Positions 17,737 to 26,363 of a stretch of 64,000 bases of DNA are shown here, in pieces (positions within the stretch are counted from its first letter, which is position 1; every line of letters starts with the position of its first letter). The translations under genes were made by a program, and so were the position numbers. Under the pieces are notes generated by a model. That model was not told the DNA's origin. It was given only the letters and a program-made list of their open reading frames with translations, and made no database searches. This DNA comes from Desulfovibrio aminophilus (lineage in GTDB: Bacteria; Desulfobacterota; Desulfovibrionia; Desulfovibrionales; Desulfovibrionaceae): positions 23,591 to 87,590 of the forward strand of contig NZ_JAMHGA010000007.1 in assembly GCF_023660105.1 (NCBI RefSeq), given 5' to 3'.

Positions 17737-18759
17737 ATGCCGAAACTCGCCTTTTCCCATCCCGAACCGCCACGGTCGCGGCGTCGGCTGTGGCCCGTGT
17801 TCCTGCCCCAGGCGGGCTGCCCCCACCGCTGCCTGTTCTGCGACCAGTCGGCCCAGACCGGCGCGGAGCCCGCCGACCCCGGGGACGTCCTGGAAATCCT
17901 CGCCTGTCGGCTGGAAAACGCGGCCGCGCGCGGGGAGGAGCCCTTCGAGGTGGGGTTCTACGGCGGCACGTTCACGGCCCTGCCGGACGGCTGGCCCGGG
18001 CGCTTCCTGGACCTGCTCCGGCCCTACCGGGCGGCGGGGCTCGTGCTCGGCGCGCGCTGCTCCACCCGGCCCGACGCCGTGAGCCTGGACGGCCTGCTGG
18101 ACCTCAAGGCCCGGGGCCTGGACCTGGTGGAGCTGGGGATTCAAAGTTTTGACGATGGGGCCTTGGCCGCCTCGGGCCGGGGCTATTCCGGCGCAACGGC
18201 CCTGGAGGGCTGCGGCACCGTGCGCGCCGCCGGGCTGGGCCTGGGCGTGCAGCTCCTTCCCGGGCTGCCGGGCGACCGGCCGGGCCTCTTCCGCCGGGAC
18301 GTGGCGGTCACGGCCCGGCTGCGGCCGGACTGCGCGCGGCTCTATCCCTGTCTCGTGCTGGAGGGCACCGGCCTGGCCCGGCTCTGGCGGCGCGGGGAAT
18401 ATGCGGCCTGGAGCGCGGGCCGGGCCCGCGCGGAGCTGTCCGTGGCCCTGACGCGGCTGTGGCGCGCCGGGGTGCCGGTGATCCGCCTGGGCGTGGCCCC
18501 GGAGGCCGGGCTGTCCGTGAGGATTCTGGCCGGTCCGGCGCATCCGGCCCTGGGCCAGCAGGTCCGCTCCCTGGCCCTCTGGGACCACGTGCGGCGCATG
18601 GCGGCCCGCCTGGGCCGCGCCCCGCGCGGCCTGCTCCTGCCCCCGCGCGCGGCGGGCGAGTTCTGGGGCCAGCGGCGCTCCCTGGCGCGGGCCTATGCCC
18701 GCCTGGGCCTGCGCGCGGACAACGTGCGGCCCGGGGGGCCGGACTTCGTCCTGGAATAG
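17737..18759 (+). CDS. Elp3-like radical SAM protein, 340 aa
   Basis: AGCPHRCLFCDQS places the 4Fe-4S cysteines at residues 28, 32 and 35 (C-x3-C-x2-C). GFYGGTFTALP and ELGIQSFDDGAL match the Elp3/coproporphyrinogen-oxidase-like radical SAM core. The C-terminal ~80 residues form a separate variable domain. It belongs to the group annotated as oxygen-independent coproporphyrinogen oxidase-like or Elp3-like; I would not call it HemN. The ATG at 17737 is chosen because upstream sequence in frame is arginine-rich and lacks a ribosome site. It lies alone, divergent from the glycan run and convergent with the next gene. Confidence 0.78.
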   Translation: MPKLAFSHPEPPRSRRRLWPVFLPQAGCPHRCLFCDQSAQTGAEPADPGDVLEILACRLENAAARGEEPFEVGFYGGTFTALPDGWPGRFLDLLRPYRAAGLVLGARCSTRPDAVSLDGLLDLKARGLDLVELGIQSFDDGALAASGRGYSGATALEGCGTVRAAGLGLGVQLLPGLPGDRPGLFRRDVAVTARLRPDCARLYPCLVLEGTGLARLWRRGEYAAWSAGRARAELSVALTRLWRAGVPVIRLGVAPEAGLSVRILAGPAHPALGQQVRSLALWDHVRRMAARLGRAPRGLLLPPRAAGEFWGQRRSLARAYARLGLRADNVRPGGPDFVLE

Positions 18760-18760
18760 C

Positions 18761-20482
18761 CTAGCGCGAGCCCACGAAGAGGACCCGGGTGGGGCACAGC
18801 TCGTGGGCCTCCACCGCGCCGAAGCGCTTGCGCATGAGCCGCGCGATGGCCTCGGGGTTGTAGTCCGTGTGGATCGCGGGCGAATAGTTGGAGAGCACGA
18901 AGGGCTCGCTCTCATGGGGCCGCACGTACTCCAGGAGCAGGACGCGGCGGCAGAGCGCGTCGGCTTGGTCCAGCACCTGGTCCACGCTGCGGCCGAAGGT
19001 GAACACGAGGTGATGCACCAGGGCCAGGTAGGCGACCATGTCGAAGGCCCGGTCCGGCTTGGTGTAGCCGCGCAGGGCGGCCACGTCCTCGATGAAGGCC
19101 TGGATCGGCAGGTTCCGGTCGCGGGCGTGCAGGTAGAGCTTGTCCACCAGGCTCTCGGCGGTGTCCAGGCTCACGCAGGACACGCCGCGCAGCGCGGCCA
19201 GCAGGCTGAAGCGCCCCTTGTTGCAGCCCAGGTCCAGGAAGCTCTCCGGCCGGTGGCGGCCGATGAGGTCCACCACGAGCTGCTCCTTGCCCCCGCGCGG
19301 CTGGTCGTCGCGCAGATCGTCGGCCTGGTAGCGCTCGTTGTTCCAGCCCGCGTCCGAGTAGCCCACCGTCACGGAATCGAGCCAGCGGCGCGCGGCCGCC
19401 AGGAATCCCGGAACGTCCATGTCCCTGAAGCGTCGGAGGCCCTCCTCGCGCAGCGCGGCGGCGGATTCGGCCGCTTCGGGGGAGAGCAGGGGCCGGACGT
19501 CCTCCCAGGGGAGCAGGTCGTTGACGGTGTCGCGCATGAGCACGTTCTGCCGCGAGGCCACCAGGGCCAGGGGATGCACCCAGGATTGGAAGAATGACTC
19601 CAGGAAGGGCACGGAGAGGGTCGTGGCCTCCCTCGGGCCGATGGAGCAGAGGTCCACGAAGCGCGGGCGCGTGCCGTCGAAGAGCACGTTGCCCGTGTGG
19701 CAGTCCTGGAGGGAGTAGCCCTCGCTGGTGAGGAAGTCCCAGAAGTCCACGAAGAAGCGGGCCGCGTCCAGGTATTGCGAGAAGCTCCAGTTGGCCCGCG
19801 ACTGGGGCAGCAGGCTCTTGTGCTCCAGGACCAGGCGCTCCGGGGTGTCCAGGTGCACGGAGGTCTCGATCAGGCCGTTGGCCGTGAGCCGCCCCAGCCG
19901 GGCGGTGTCGCGCGCCAGGTCGCGGAAGAATTCGAAATCCTGTTCCAGGATGGTTCGGAAGGTCCGGCCGCCCTCGAAGAATATCCGGCCCCGGTTGTCG
20001 CCCGCCTCGCCCTCGGGCCGGTGGTCCGCCACCCTCGGGCGGGAGCCGTCGCCGGAGTGCAGGCGCGCCCAGGCCTCGGGATCGAAGAACTCGTACTTCC
20101 AGAGGAAATACAGGTCGCAGCCCTCGGGCGCGAGGCCCGCGATGGTCTTCATCACCGAGAGGTAGTTGGCCGGGCTCACGGCGATGAGCGCGAAGCCGCC
20201 CCAGGAGGCCTGGGCCGGATGCTCCACCCGCAGACCCTGGAAGGATTTCTTGGCCGGGGCCACGTCCAGGAACCCGGTGGCCGCGCCCTCGGGCAGGAGG
20301 CGCAGGGCCAGGGCCCCCGAGGTGCCCGCGCCGTAGATCACGCCCTTCCGGTTTTCGAGCCCTCCGTTCAGGAAGGCTCCGGCGGCGGCGCGCGCGGCGT
20401 CCACGTCCACCACGTCCAGGTTGAAGCCCCGGGCGAAGGTCTCGTTGTAGTCCAGTCCGATGCAGTGGATGCGGTTCTTCAT
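18761..20482 (-). CDS. multidomain protein: Rossmann-like N-terminus, kinase-like middle, methyltransferase C-terminus, 573 aa
   Basis: Residues 47-60 (GVIYGAGTSGALAL) resemble the nucleotide-binding loop seen in sugar reductase or methyltransferase accessory domains. Residues 256-280 (SLQDCHTGNVLFDG, then RFVDLCSIGP) follow the layout of a kinase catalytic loop, with Asp260 and Asn265, and of a DFG-like Asp at 277, as in phosphotransferases of the APH/protein-kinase fold. Residues 415-430 (FLDLGCNKGRFSLLAA) are methyltransferase motif I, with VSLDTAESLVDKLY as motif II. It overlaps the upstream radical SAM stop (ATGA) and so is made with it. Substrate unknown; a bifunctional glycan kinase/methyltransferase is a reasonable hypothesis. 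Confidence 0.62.
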   Translation of the reverse strand: MKNRIHCIGLDYNETFARGFNLDVVDVDAARAAAGAFLNGGLENRKGVIYGAGTSGALALRLLPEGAATGFLDVAPAKKSFQGLRVEHPAQASWGGFALIAVSPANYLSVMKTIAGLAPEGCDLYFLWKYEFFDPEAWARLHSGDGSRPRVADHRPEGEAGDNRGRIFFEGGRTFRTILEQDFEFFRDLARDTARLGRLTANGLIETSVHLDTPERLVLEHKSLLPQSRANWSFSQYLDAARFFVDFWDFLTSEGYSLQDCHTGNVLFDGTRPRFVDLCSIGPREATTLSVPFLESFFQSWVHPLALVASRQNVLMRDTVNDLLPWEDVRPLLSPEAAESAAALREEGLRRFRDMDVPGFLAAARRWLDSVTVGYSDAGWNNERYQADDLRDDQPRGGKEQLVVDLIGRHRPESFLDLGCNKGRFSLLAALRGVSCVSLDTAESLVDKLYLHARDRNLPIQAFIEDVAALRGYTKPDRAFDMVAYLALVHHLVFTFGRSVDQVLDQADALCRRVLLLEYVRPHESEPFVLSNYSPAIHTDYNPEAIARLMRKRFGAVEAHELCPTRVLFVGSR

Positions 20483-22395
20483 TGGGCCCGGCTCCCCGCC
20501 TCGTGGGCGCGTGAATGTTTTCCGGCCGCCGCATGGGGCGGCAGGCGGTCAGCCCCGGTGGGCGGGGCCGCCTCGTGGCGGCAGGCGGTCAGCGCCGGCA
20601 GCGCGGCCTGGATGCGTTCGCGGCGGAATCCCCGCTCGACGAGGCTGTCGGCCAGCGCGCCGTCGGGGTCCATGTCCATGATCAGGACCCAGGCCCCGGC
20701 CGGGTCGTCCGCGGGCCCCCATTCCTCCAGGTGGAAGCGGTAGGGGGTCTCGCTGATGATCTTCGGCCTGGGGCGCATGACCCGGCCCCAGGGGTCGACC
20801 TTGGCCACGTTGCCGTAGACGAAGTCGTTGGCCGTGGCCCGCAGGACCAGCTTTCCGCCCTGGGCCTCCATGCGGTCCAGGAAGGCCGACACGGCCCGGA
20901 AATGGGCGTCGAAGGGCGGGATCGAGGCCAGGGCCACCCAGGAGTGGCGGCGGCAGGACGGGCAGAAGAGCTGGTAGCTCCACTTCAGGTAGCCGACCCG
21001 TTCGGCCAGCTCCGCGCCGCAGTGGGGGCAGGCGGCCCGGCAGGAGCCCTCCCGGCCGTGTTCGTAGGCGAAGTCCAGCACCCGGGCCTGGTTGTTGTGG
21101 AAATGCGCGGTGTGCAGGCGGGCCAGTTCCTCGCGCAGGAACGGGAAGAATTCCTGGTCCGGGATGGCCGACATGTTGAAGTCGGGCGGAAAGGCCAGGT
21201 AGATGGCCTTGTTCATGGTCCGGGCGTGGGCCACGGGGTCGGCGACCAGGCCGCGCGCCGCGCAGTCGTCGTAGAGGGCCGTTCCCGGCACCGGCGTGGT
21301 CAGGGAGTAGTATTTGGGCAGTTCGTTGGTCTCGATGAGCAGGTCGATGGTCCGGCGCACGTCCTCCTCGGTCTCGTCGAGGTAGCCGAACATGACCGAG
21401 ACGCCCCGGTTGATGCCCGCCTCCTGGGTGTCCAGGATGGCCTGGCGGTTCTGCCCGGCCGTGACGTGCTTGTTCATGCGCTGGAGCACCCGGTCGCTGC
21501 CGCTCTCCACGCCGTACTGGATTTCCTCGCAGCCCGCCCGTCGCATGAGGCGGAGGGTTTCGGCGTCGACCACGTTGGTGCGCAGGCCGCAGCCCCAGCG
21601 CAGTCCGATGTCGGATTCCATGTAGGCCCGGCAGAACTCCTGGATGCGGCGGCGGTTGGCCATGAAGGTCTCGTCACGGAAATTGATGAAGTCCAGGGAA
21701 TGGGCGGCGTGGGTCGCGCGGATTTCCTCGATGACCTGCGGAATGGGGCGGATGCGGTAGCCCCGGATGGTGCTGTTGCAGTAATGGCAGCGGTTCGGGC
21801 AGCCCCGGCTGCCCATGAGGAAGATGGTCCGGTTTCCGGCCCGGCGGAAATAATCCTCGATGTCGAAGGCCGTCCAGTCCGGGACGAGGTTCACGGCCTT
21901 GAGGTCGATGGGTTTGCGGGGTTCGGTGTACAGGGGCTCCCCCCCGAGCCCGCGATGGAGGATGCCGGGCACCTCGTGGAACGGCCGCCCGTCGGCGTGG
22001 GCCAGGAGCAGGTCCTCCAGGGTGGCCTCGCCCTCGCCGACCACGCCCGCGTGGAAGTCCAGTTCCTGATAGAGGATCGCCCCGGAAAAGGCGCTCACGA
22101 CGGGTCCGCCCAGGACGCGCAGGGCCTTGGGCTGGAGTTTCGCCGCGCGGTCCAGGAAGCGGGCGTAGGTGTCGATGTAGGTGAGCATGCCGCCGGTGCA
22201 GATGGCGTCGTATTCCCGTTCCGCGATGAGGGCCTCGAAATTCTTGTCCGTGAGCGAGCAGTGGGGCAGGTGCAGCTCGATGCGGGGGTGGTCGCGGAAA
22301 TAGCCCGCCAGGTACAGCAGGCCCATGGGCGGCAGCTCACAGGGCTGGTCGTACAGCGGGGACAGGAGCAGCGCGCGGATTTTTCGGGAATGCAT
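20479..22395 (-). CDS. B12-binding-domain radical SAM protein with internal zinc ribbon, 638 aa
   Basis: The first ~180 residues form a B12-binding-like domain (MGLLYLAGYF at 24-33, then LGGPVVSAF and GEGEATLEDLL), without the classic DxHxxG cobalamin-ligand motif. GSRGCPNRCHYCNS gives 4Fe-4S cysteines 199, 203 and 206. The C-terminal part adds CPHC and CPSC, a probable zinc ribbon, then a region of about 110 residues with no known motif. The ATG at 22395 is chosen because AAGGAGG on the minus strand lies 7 bases upstream. It is co-transcribed with the kinase-like/methyltransferase fusion, suggesting a methylation or C-C bond step on a shared substrate. Confidence 0.8.
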   Translation of the reverse strand: MHSRKIRALLLSPLYDQPCELPPMGLLYLAGYFRDHPRIELHLPHCSLTDKNFEALIAEREYDAICTGGMLTYIDTYARFLDRAAKLQPKALRVLGGPVVSAFSGAILYQELDFHAGVVGEGEATLEDLLLAHADGRPFHEVPGILHRGLGGEPLYTEPRKPIDLKAVNLVPDWTAFDIEDYFRRAGNRTIFLMGSRGCPNRCHYCNSTIRGYRIRPIPQVIEEIRATHAAHSLDFINFRDETFMANRRRIQEFCRAYMESDIGLRWGCGLRTNVVDAETLRLMRRAGCEEIQYGVESGSDRVLQRMNKHVTAGQNRQAILDTQEAGINRGVSVMFGYLDETEEDVRRTIDLLIETNELPKYYSLTTPVPGTALYDDCAARGLVADPVAHARTMNKAIYLAFPPDFNMSAIPDQEFFPFLREELARLHTAHFHNNQARVLDFAYEHGREGSCRAACPHCGAELAERVGYLKWSYQLFCPSCRRHSWVALASIPPFDAHFRAVSAFLDRMEAQGGKLVLRATANDFVYGNVAKVDPWGRVMRPRPKIISETPYRFHLEEWGPADDPAGAWVLIMDMDPDGALADSLVERGFRRERIQAALPALTACRHEAAPPTGADRLPPHAAAGKHSRAHEAGSRAQ

Positions 22396-22443
22396 GGCCA
22401 CGCCTCCTTGCGTGTCGCGCCGTGGCGCAACGGCTTCATGACG

Positions 22444-22483
22444 GTTGGCCGCGTGAAATACAAGAAGCATACCAGCGGCCAAC
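22444..22483. repeat. perfect 9-bp inverted repeat in a divergent intergenic region
   Basis: GTTGGCCGC at 22444-22452 and GCGGCCAAC at 22475-22483 are exact reverse complements with a 22-base spacer, so centres are 31 bases apart (about three helical turns). It lies between the radical SAM gene and the lipoprotein gene. It could be an operator or form a hairpin in the minus-strand leader. Confidence 0.45.
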
Positions 22484-22592
22484 GCCGAGCGTTTCCTCCT
22501 GGAGCGATATCCGCTTCTCATGCGCCTTTTCAACCGCGCCGAAAAGGGGTAACGTCGGAAAAACACGGCGCATTGCGTCGGGAGATTCCCGC

Positions 22593-22946
22593 ATGAAGCG
22601 ATTCTTCAGCCTTGTCGGACTGTTGATTCTTCTCGCCGCCCTGACGGGTTGCACCCAGGAAACCCAGAACAAGCTCAGCCGGGGCATCCAGAACTGGACC
22701 GGCGTGGACGGCGTGCTGGAAGTCTACGCGGGCAACGCCGTGGCCAAGCGCTTTCTCAGGATCGAGAAACTCTCCACGGCCGAGGCCACGGGCAAGTCCA
22801 CGGACGCCAGGGCCTACCGCTACGGCTACGGCGTGCTGGACGCGAACCTGAACGGCCTGCCCGACCCGGACGAGAAGAAGGTCTATTTCGAGGTGAGCGA
22901 GTTCGCCACCTATGTCTTCTACGAGAACCCCAACCCCTCCAAGTAG
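22593..22946 (+). CDS. small lipoprotein, 117 aa
   Basis: A signal peptide with basic start MKRFF, hydrophobic core LVGLLILLAAL and lipobox L-T-G-C puts the lipidated Cys at residue 20, so it should be anchored to a membrane. The mature ~98 residues contain no family motif that I recognise. The ATG at 22593 follows a GGGAG at 22580-22584; in-frame sequence further upstream is not plausible protein. It is followed after 3 bases by the amidohydrolase GTG, so both may be co-transcribed ahead of pyrB and pyrC. Confidence 0.75.
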   Translation: MKRFFSLVGLLILLAALTGCTQETQNKLSRGIQNWTGVDGVLEVYAGNAVAKRFLRIEKLSTAEATGKSTDARAYRYGYGVLDANLNGLPDPDEKKVYFEVSEFATYVFYENPNPSK

Positions 22947-22949
22947 GTC

Positions 22950-24095
22950 GTGCGCGAACTGATCCGGGCGGCTCGGGCCGCCACCATGAACGGGCCGGTC
23001 ATCGAGGACGCGGCCGTGATCCACGACGGCGGGACGATCCTCGCCGTGGGGGCCTTTTCCGAGTTGGGCCGGGACTTCGACGGGCCGGTGCGCGACCTGG
23101 GGGACGCCACCCTGGCCCCGGCCGTGGTCAACGCCCACACCCATCTGGAACTCTGCCACCTCCACGGGCGCACCCGCGAGGGCCACGGCTTCGAGACCTG
23201 GGTGGAGCACCTGCTCTCCCTGCCGCTCTATGAGCCCGACGACGGCCGCATCTCGGCCGAGCTGGAGGCCCTCAAAAGCCTCGGCGTCGGGCTCGTGGCG
23301 GACATCTCCACCCGCAACGCAGCCAAAATGGCCGGGATTCTCGAAGATTCCGGCCTTTTTTTCGTCTCCTTCCACGAGGCCATCGGCGACGACCCGCCCC
23401 CGGCCCCGGCCGGGCCCCGCGGCCGGGGCCTGGAGTCCCTGGCCGGGCACAGCCTGTACACCACCCAGGCCCACGTCCTGCGCGCGGCCCGGGAGGCCGC
23501 CCGGAAGCGGGGTCTGCCCTTCTCCCTGCACTTGGCCGAGCATGAGGAGGAGGACGCCGTGGTCCGGGGCCTGCCGCACTCCTTCGCGGACCGGCTGCGC
23601 GCGCGCGGCCGCCTGCGCGGCTTCACCCCGCCGGGGGTGAGCCCGGTGGCCCACGCCGCGAGCCTCGGGCTCCTGGAGCCGGGCACCCTGGCGGTGCACT
23701 GCGCCCGCCTGGACAAGGAGGACATCCGTATCCTGGCCGCGTCCGGGAGCACGGTCTGCCTTTGCCCGCGTTCCAACGCCTACATCGGCTCGGGCCGGGC
23801 CCCCTGGGAGGATCTGTTCCGCGCGGGGGTGCCGCTCTGCTTCGGCACGGACAGCCTGGCCTCCAACCGCGACCTGAACCCCTGGAACGAGGCCCGCTAC
23901 CTGCTGGCCCGCTTCCGGGAAGAACTGACGCTGACGGACCTGCTGGCCATGCTTACGCTGAACCCGGCGCGGGTCCTGGGCATGGAGGCCAGCCTGGGCA
24001 GCCTGGAGCCGGGCAAGGCCGCCCGCTTCAGCGTGGTGCCGAGTGATATCGAAACCCTGGCCGGGCCCCTGACCCGCCGGGAAAAGGGGGTGTAG
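22950..24095 (+). CDS. amidohydrolase-family deaminase-like enzyme, 381 aa
   Basis: NAHTHLELCHL gives the paired metal ligands His63 and His65. Further expected ligands lie in LHLAEHEEED and FGTDSLASN (the Asp). This layout matches the cyclic-imidate/amidine deaminases: S-adenosylhomocysteine/methylthioadenosine deaminase, aminodeoxyfutalosine deaminase (MqnF-like) and chlorohydrolase relatives. Which purine-like substrate is used cannot be read here. It starts with GTG 3 bases after the lipoprotein stop and ends 3 bases before pyrB, suggesting one operon. Confidence 0.78.
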   Translation: MRELIRAARAATMNGPVIEDAAVIHDGGTILAVGAFSELGRDFDGPVRDLGDATLAPAVVNAHTHLELCHLHGRTREGHGFETWVEHLLSLPLYEPDDGRISAELEALKSLGVGLVADISTRNAAKMAGILEDSGLFFVSFHEAIGDDPPPAPAGPRGRGLESLAGHSLYTTQAHVLRAAREAARKRGLPFSLHLAEHEEEDAVVRGLPHSFADRLRARGRLRGFTPPGVSPVAHAASLGLLEPGTLAVHCARLDKEDIRILAASGSTVCLCPRSNAYIGSGRAPWEDLFRAGVPLCFGTDSLASNRDLNPWNEARYLLARFREELTLTDLLAMLTLNPARVLGMEASLGSLEPGKAARFSVVPSDIETLAGPLTRREKGV

Positions 24096-24098
24096 CCC

Positions 24099-25028
24099 AT
24101 GCAGTGGCGGCACAAGGATCTCCTGGACGTGTCCCAGCTCTCGGCCGACGAGGCCCGGCACGTCCTGGACACGGCCCGCTATTTCCGGGAGATCAACTCC
24201 CGGCCGGTGAAGAAGGTGCCGACCCTCAAGGGCCGCAGCGTGGTGCTCTTCTTCGCCGAACCGAGCACGCGCACCAAGACCTCCTTCGACGTGGCCGGAA
24301 AGCGGCTCTCGGCGGACACCTTTTCCCTGGCCAAGAGCGGCTCCAGCCTGTCCAAGGGCGAAAGCCTCAAGGACACGGCGCTCACGCTCCAGGCCATGAA
24401 CCCGGACGCCATCGTCCTGCGCCACTCCGCGGGCGGCGCGGCCCAGTTCATGGCCGAGCGCCTGGAGTGCAGCGTGATCAACGCCGGAGACGGCCGCCAC
24501 GCCCACCCGACCCAGGCCCTGCTGGACGCCTTCACGCTCACCGAGCGCTGGGGCGCGCTCAAGGGCCGCACCGTGCTCATCCTGGGCGACATCGCCCACA
24601 GCCGGGTGGCCCGCTCCAACGTCCTGCTGCTCAACCTCCTGGGCGCGCGGGTGCGGCTCTGCGGGCCGCGCACCCTCCTGCCCCCGGGCGTGGACACCTG
24701 GGAGGCCGAGGTCTTCTCCGACCTGGGCAAGGCCGTGCGCGGCGCGGACGCGGTCATGTGCCTGCGGCTCCAGCTGGAGCGCATGCAGGCCGGGCTGCTG
24801 CCGGACCTGCGGGAGTACTCGCGGACCTTCGGCCTGGGCGAGGGGCACATGGCCCAGGCCGCGCCGGACGCCCTGGTCCTGCACCCCGGGCCCATCAACC
24901 GGGGCGTGGAGATCGCCTCGGACCTGGCCGACTCCGGCCGCAGCATGATCCTGGATCAGGTGGCCTCGGGCGTGGCCGTGCGCATGGCCCTGCTGTTCCT
25001 CTACATGACCCGCAAGTCGGCCGAGTAG
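24099..25028 (+). CDS. pyrB: aspartate carbamoyltransferase catalytic subunit, 309 aa
   Basis: This enzyme makes N-carbamoyl-aspartate from carbamoyl phosphate and aspartate, the second step of de novo pyrimidine synthesis. STRTKTS (56-62) binds carbamoyl phosphate, SSLSKGES supplies the lysine (86) from the neighbouring subunit, and [10 protein letters not shown] (134-143) and HPGPINRG are further signatures. Length is normal for the catalytic chain. No regulatory pyrI is present nearby. pyrC follows after 9 bases, so they are co-transcribed. Confidence 0.96.
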   Translation: MQWRHKDLLDVSQLSADEARHVLDTARYFREINSRPVKKVPTLKGRSVVLFFAEPSTRTKTSFDVAGKRLSADTFSLAKSGSSLSKGESLKDTALTLQAMNPDAIVLRHSAGGAAQFMAERLECSVINAGDGRHAHPTQALLDAFTLTERWGALKGRTVLILGDIAHSRVARSNVLLLNLLGARVRLCGPRTLLPPGVDTWEAEVFSDLGKAVRGADAVMCLRLQLERMQAGLLPDLREYSRTFGLGEGHMAQAAPDALVLHPGPINRGVEIASDLADSGRSMILDQVASGVAVRMALLFLYMTRKSAE

Positions 25029-25037
25029 GAGGCTTCC

Positions 25038-26309
25038 ATGTCAAGCGTGAGTCTGGTGGTCCGCAACGCGGTCTGGAAGAAAAAGAAGGTCGATCTGCTG
25101 GTGGCCCGCGGCCGCGTGGCCGCGCTCATCCCCTCGGCGCGCAAGACCCGGGTGGAGGCCGCCCAGGAGGTGGACGCCTCGGGCCTGCTGCTCCTGCCGA
25201 GCCTCACCGACTGCCACACGCACCTGCGCGAGCCGGGCTTCGAGTACAAGGAGGACATCGCCTCCGGCCTGGACGCCGCGGCCCACGGCGGCTTCGGCAA
25301 CGTGCTCTGCATGGCCAACACCGATCCGGTGAACGACAACGCCACGGTCACCGAGCGCATGCTCGACCGGGCCCGTGCCGCCTGGCCCCACGGGCCGCGC
25401 CTGTACCCCATCGGCGCGCTCTCCCGGGGCCTGAAGGCCGAGGAGCTGGCGCCCATGGCCGAGCTGGCGGGCGCGGGCTGCGTGGCCTTCTCCAACGACG
25501 GCCTGCCCGTGCCCAGGGCCGAGTTCTTCCGCCGGGCCATGGAATACGCCTGGGACCAGGGCAAGGTGGTCATCGACCACTGCGAGGAGCCGAGCATGGC
25601 CCGGGGCGCGGGCATGAACGAGGGCGTGGTTTCGGGCCGCCTGGGCCTGCCCGCCCAGCCGGACGTGGCCGAGGCCGCCCAGGTGGCCCGCGACATCCTC
25701 CTGGCCGACTACCTGAAGATTCCCATCCACCTGGCGCACATCTCCTGCCGCCGCTCGGTGGAGCTCATCGCCTGGGCCAAGGAGCGCGGCGTGCCGGTCA
25801 CGGCCGAGACCTGCCCGCACTACCTGACCCTCACCGAGGAGCGGGTGGAGGGCTATGACACCGCCGCCAAGGTCAACCCGCCGCTGCGCACCCGCGACGA
25901 CGTGGAGGCCATGCTCCAGGCCCTGCGCACGGGCGTCATCGACATCCTGGCCACGGACCACGCCCCGCACGCGGCCCACGAGAAGGAAGTGGAGTTCGAC
26001 CTCGCGCCCTGCGGCATTTCCGGCCTGGACACGGCCCTGTCCGTGACCTGGGGGCTGGTGGAAAAGAAGCTCCTGGCCCTCGACGACCTGGTGCGCGCCT
26101 GGAGCGAGGCCCCCTGCCGCGTCTTCGGCCTGCCCGAGAACCGCTTCCAGGCGGGCGATCCGGCCGACTTCCTGCTCTTCGATCCCACGGCGGCCTGGGA
26201 GGTCACGCCCGAGGCCATGCGCTCCAAGGGCAAGAACACCCCGCTGCTGGGAACCCGGTTGCGGGGGAGGGTGGCGGCGCATTTTCTTGGCGGGAAAAAA
26301 GTTGTATGA
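25038..26309 (+). CDS. pyrC: dihydroorotase, 423 aa
   Basis: The enzyme cyclises carbamoyl-aspartate to dihydroorotate. CHTHLREPG (59-67) carries the metal ligands His60 and His62 and the substrate Arg64, and ATDHAPH near residue 310 supplies the catalytic Asp. It is the long, class I type found with pyrB in many bacteria. All expected metal-site residues are visible, so it should be active rather than a structural pseudo-dihydroorotase. Confidence 0.95.
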   Translation: MSSVSLVVRNAVWKKKKVDLLVARGRVAALIPSARKTRVEAAQEVDASGLLLLPSLTDCHTHLREPGFEYKEDIASGLDAAAHGGFGNVLCMANTDPVNDNATVTERMLDRARAAWPHGPRLYPIGALSRGLKAEELAPMAELAGAGCVAFSNDGLPVPRAEFFRRAMEYAWDQGKVVIDHCEEPSMARGAGMNEGVVSGRLGLPAQPDVAEAAQVARDILLADYLKIPIHLAHISCRRSVELIAWAKERGVPVTAETCPHYLTLTEERVEGYDTAAKVNPPLRTRDDVEAMLQALRTGVIDILATDHAPHAAHEKEVEFDLAPCGISGLDTALSVTWGLVEKKLLALDDLVRAWSEAPCRVFGLPENRFQAGDPADFLLFDPTAAWEVTPEAMRSKGKNTPLLGTRLRGRVAAHFLGGKKVV

Positions 26310-26363
26310 CCCAGACCCAGCCGAACAACCGCTGAACGACCCCGCCAGGGGCCGGAGGAAGGA

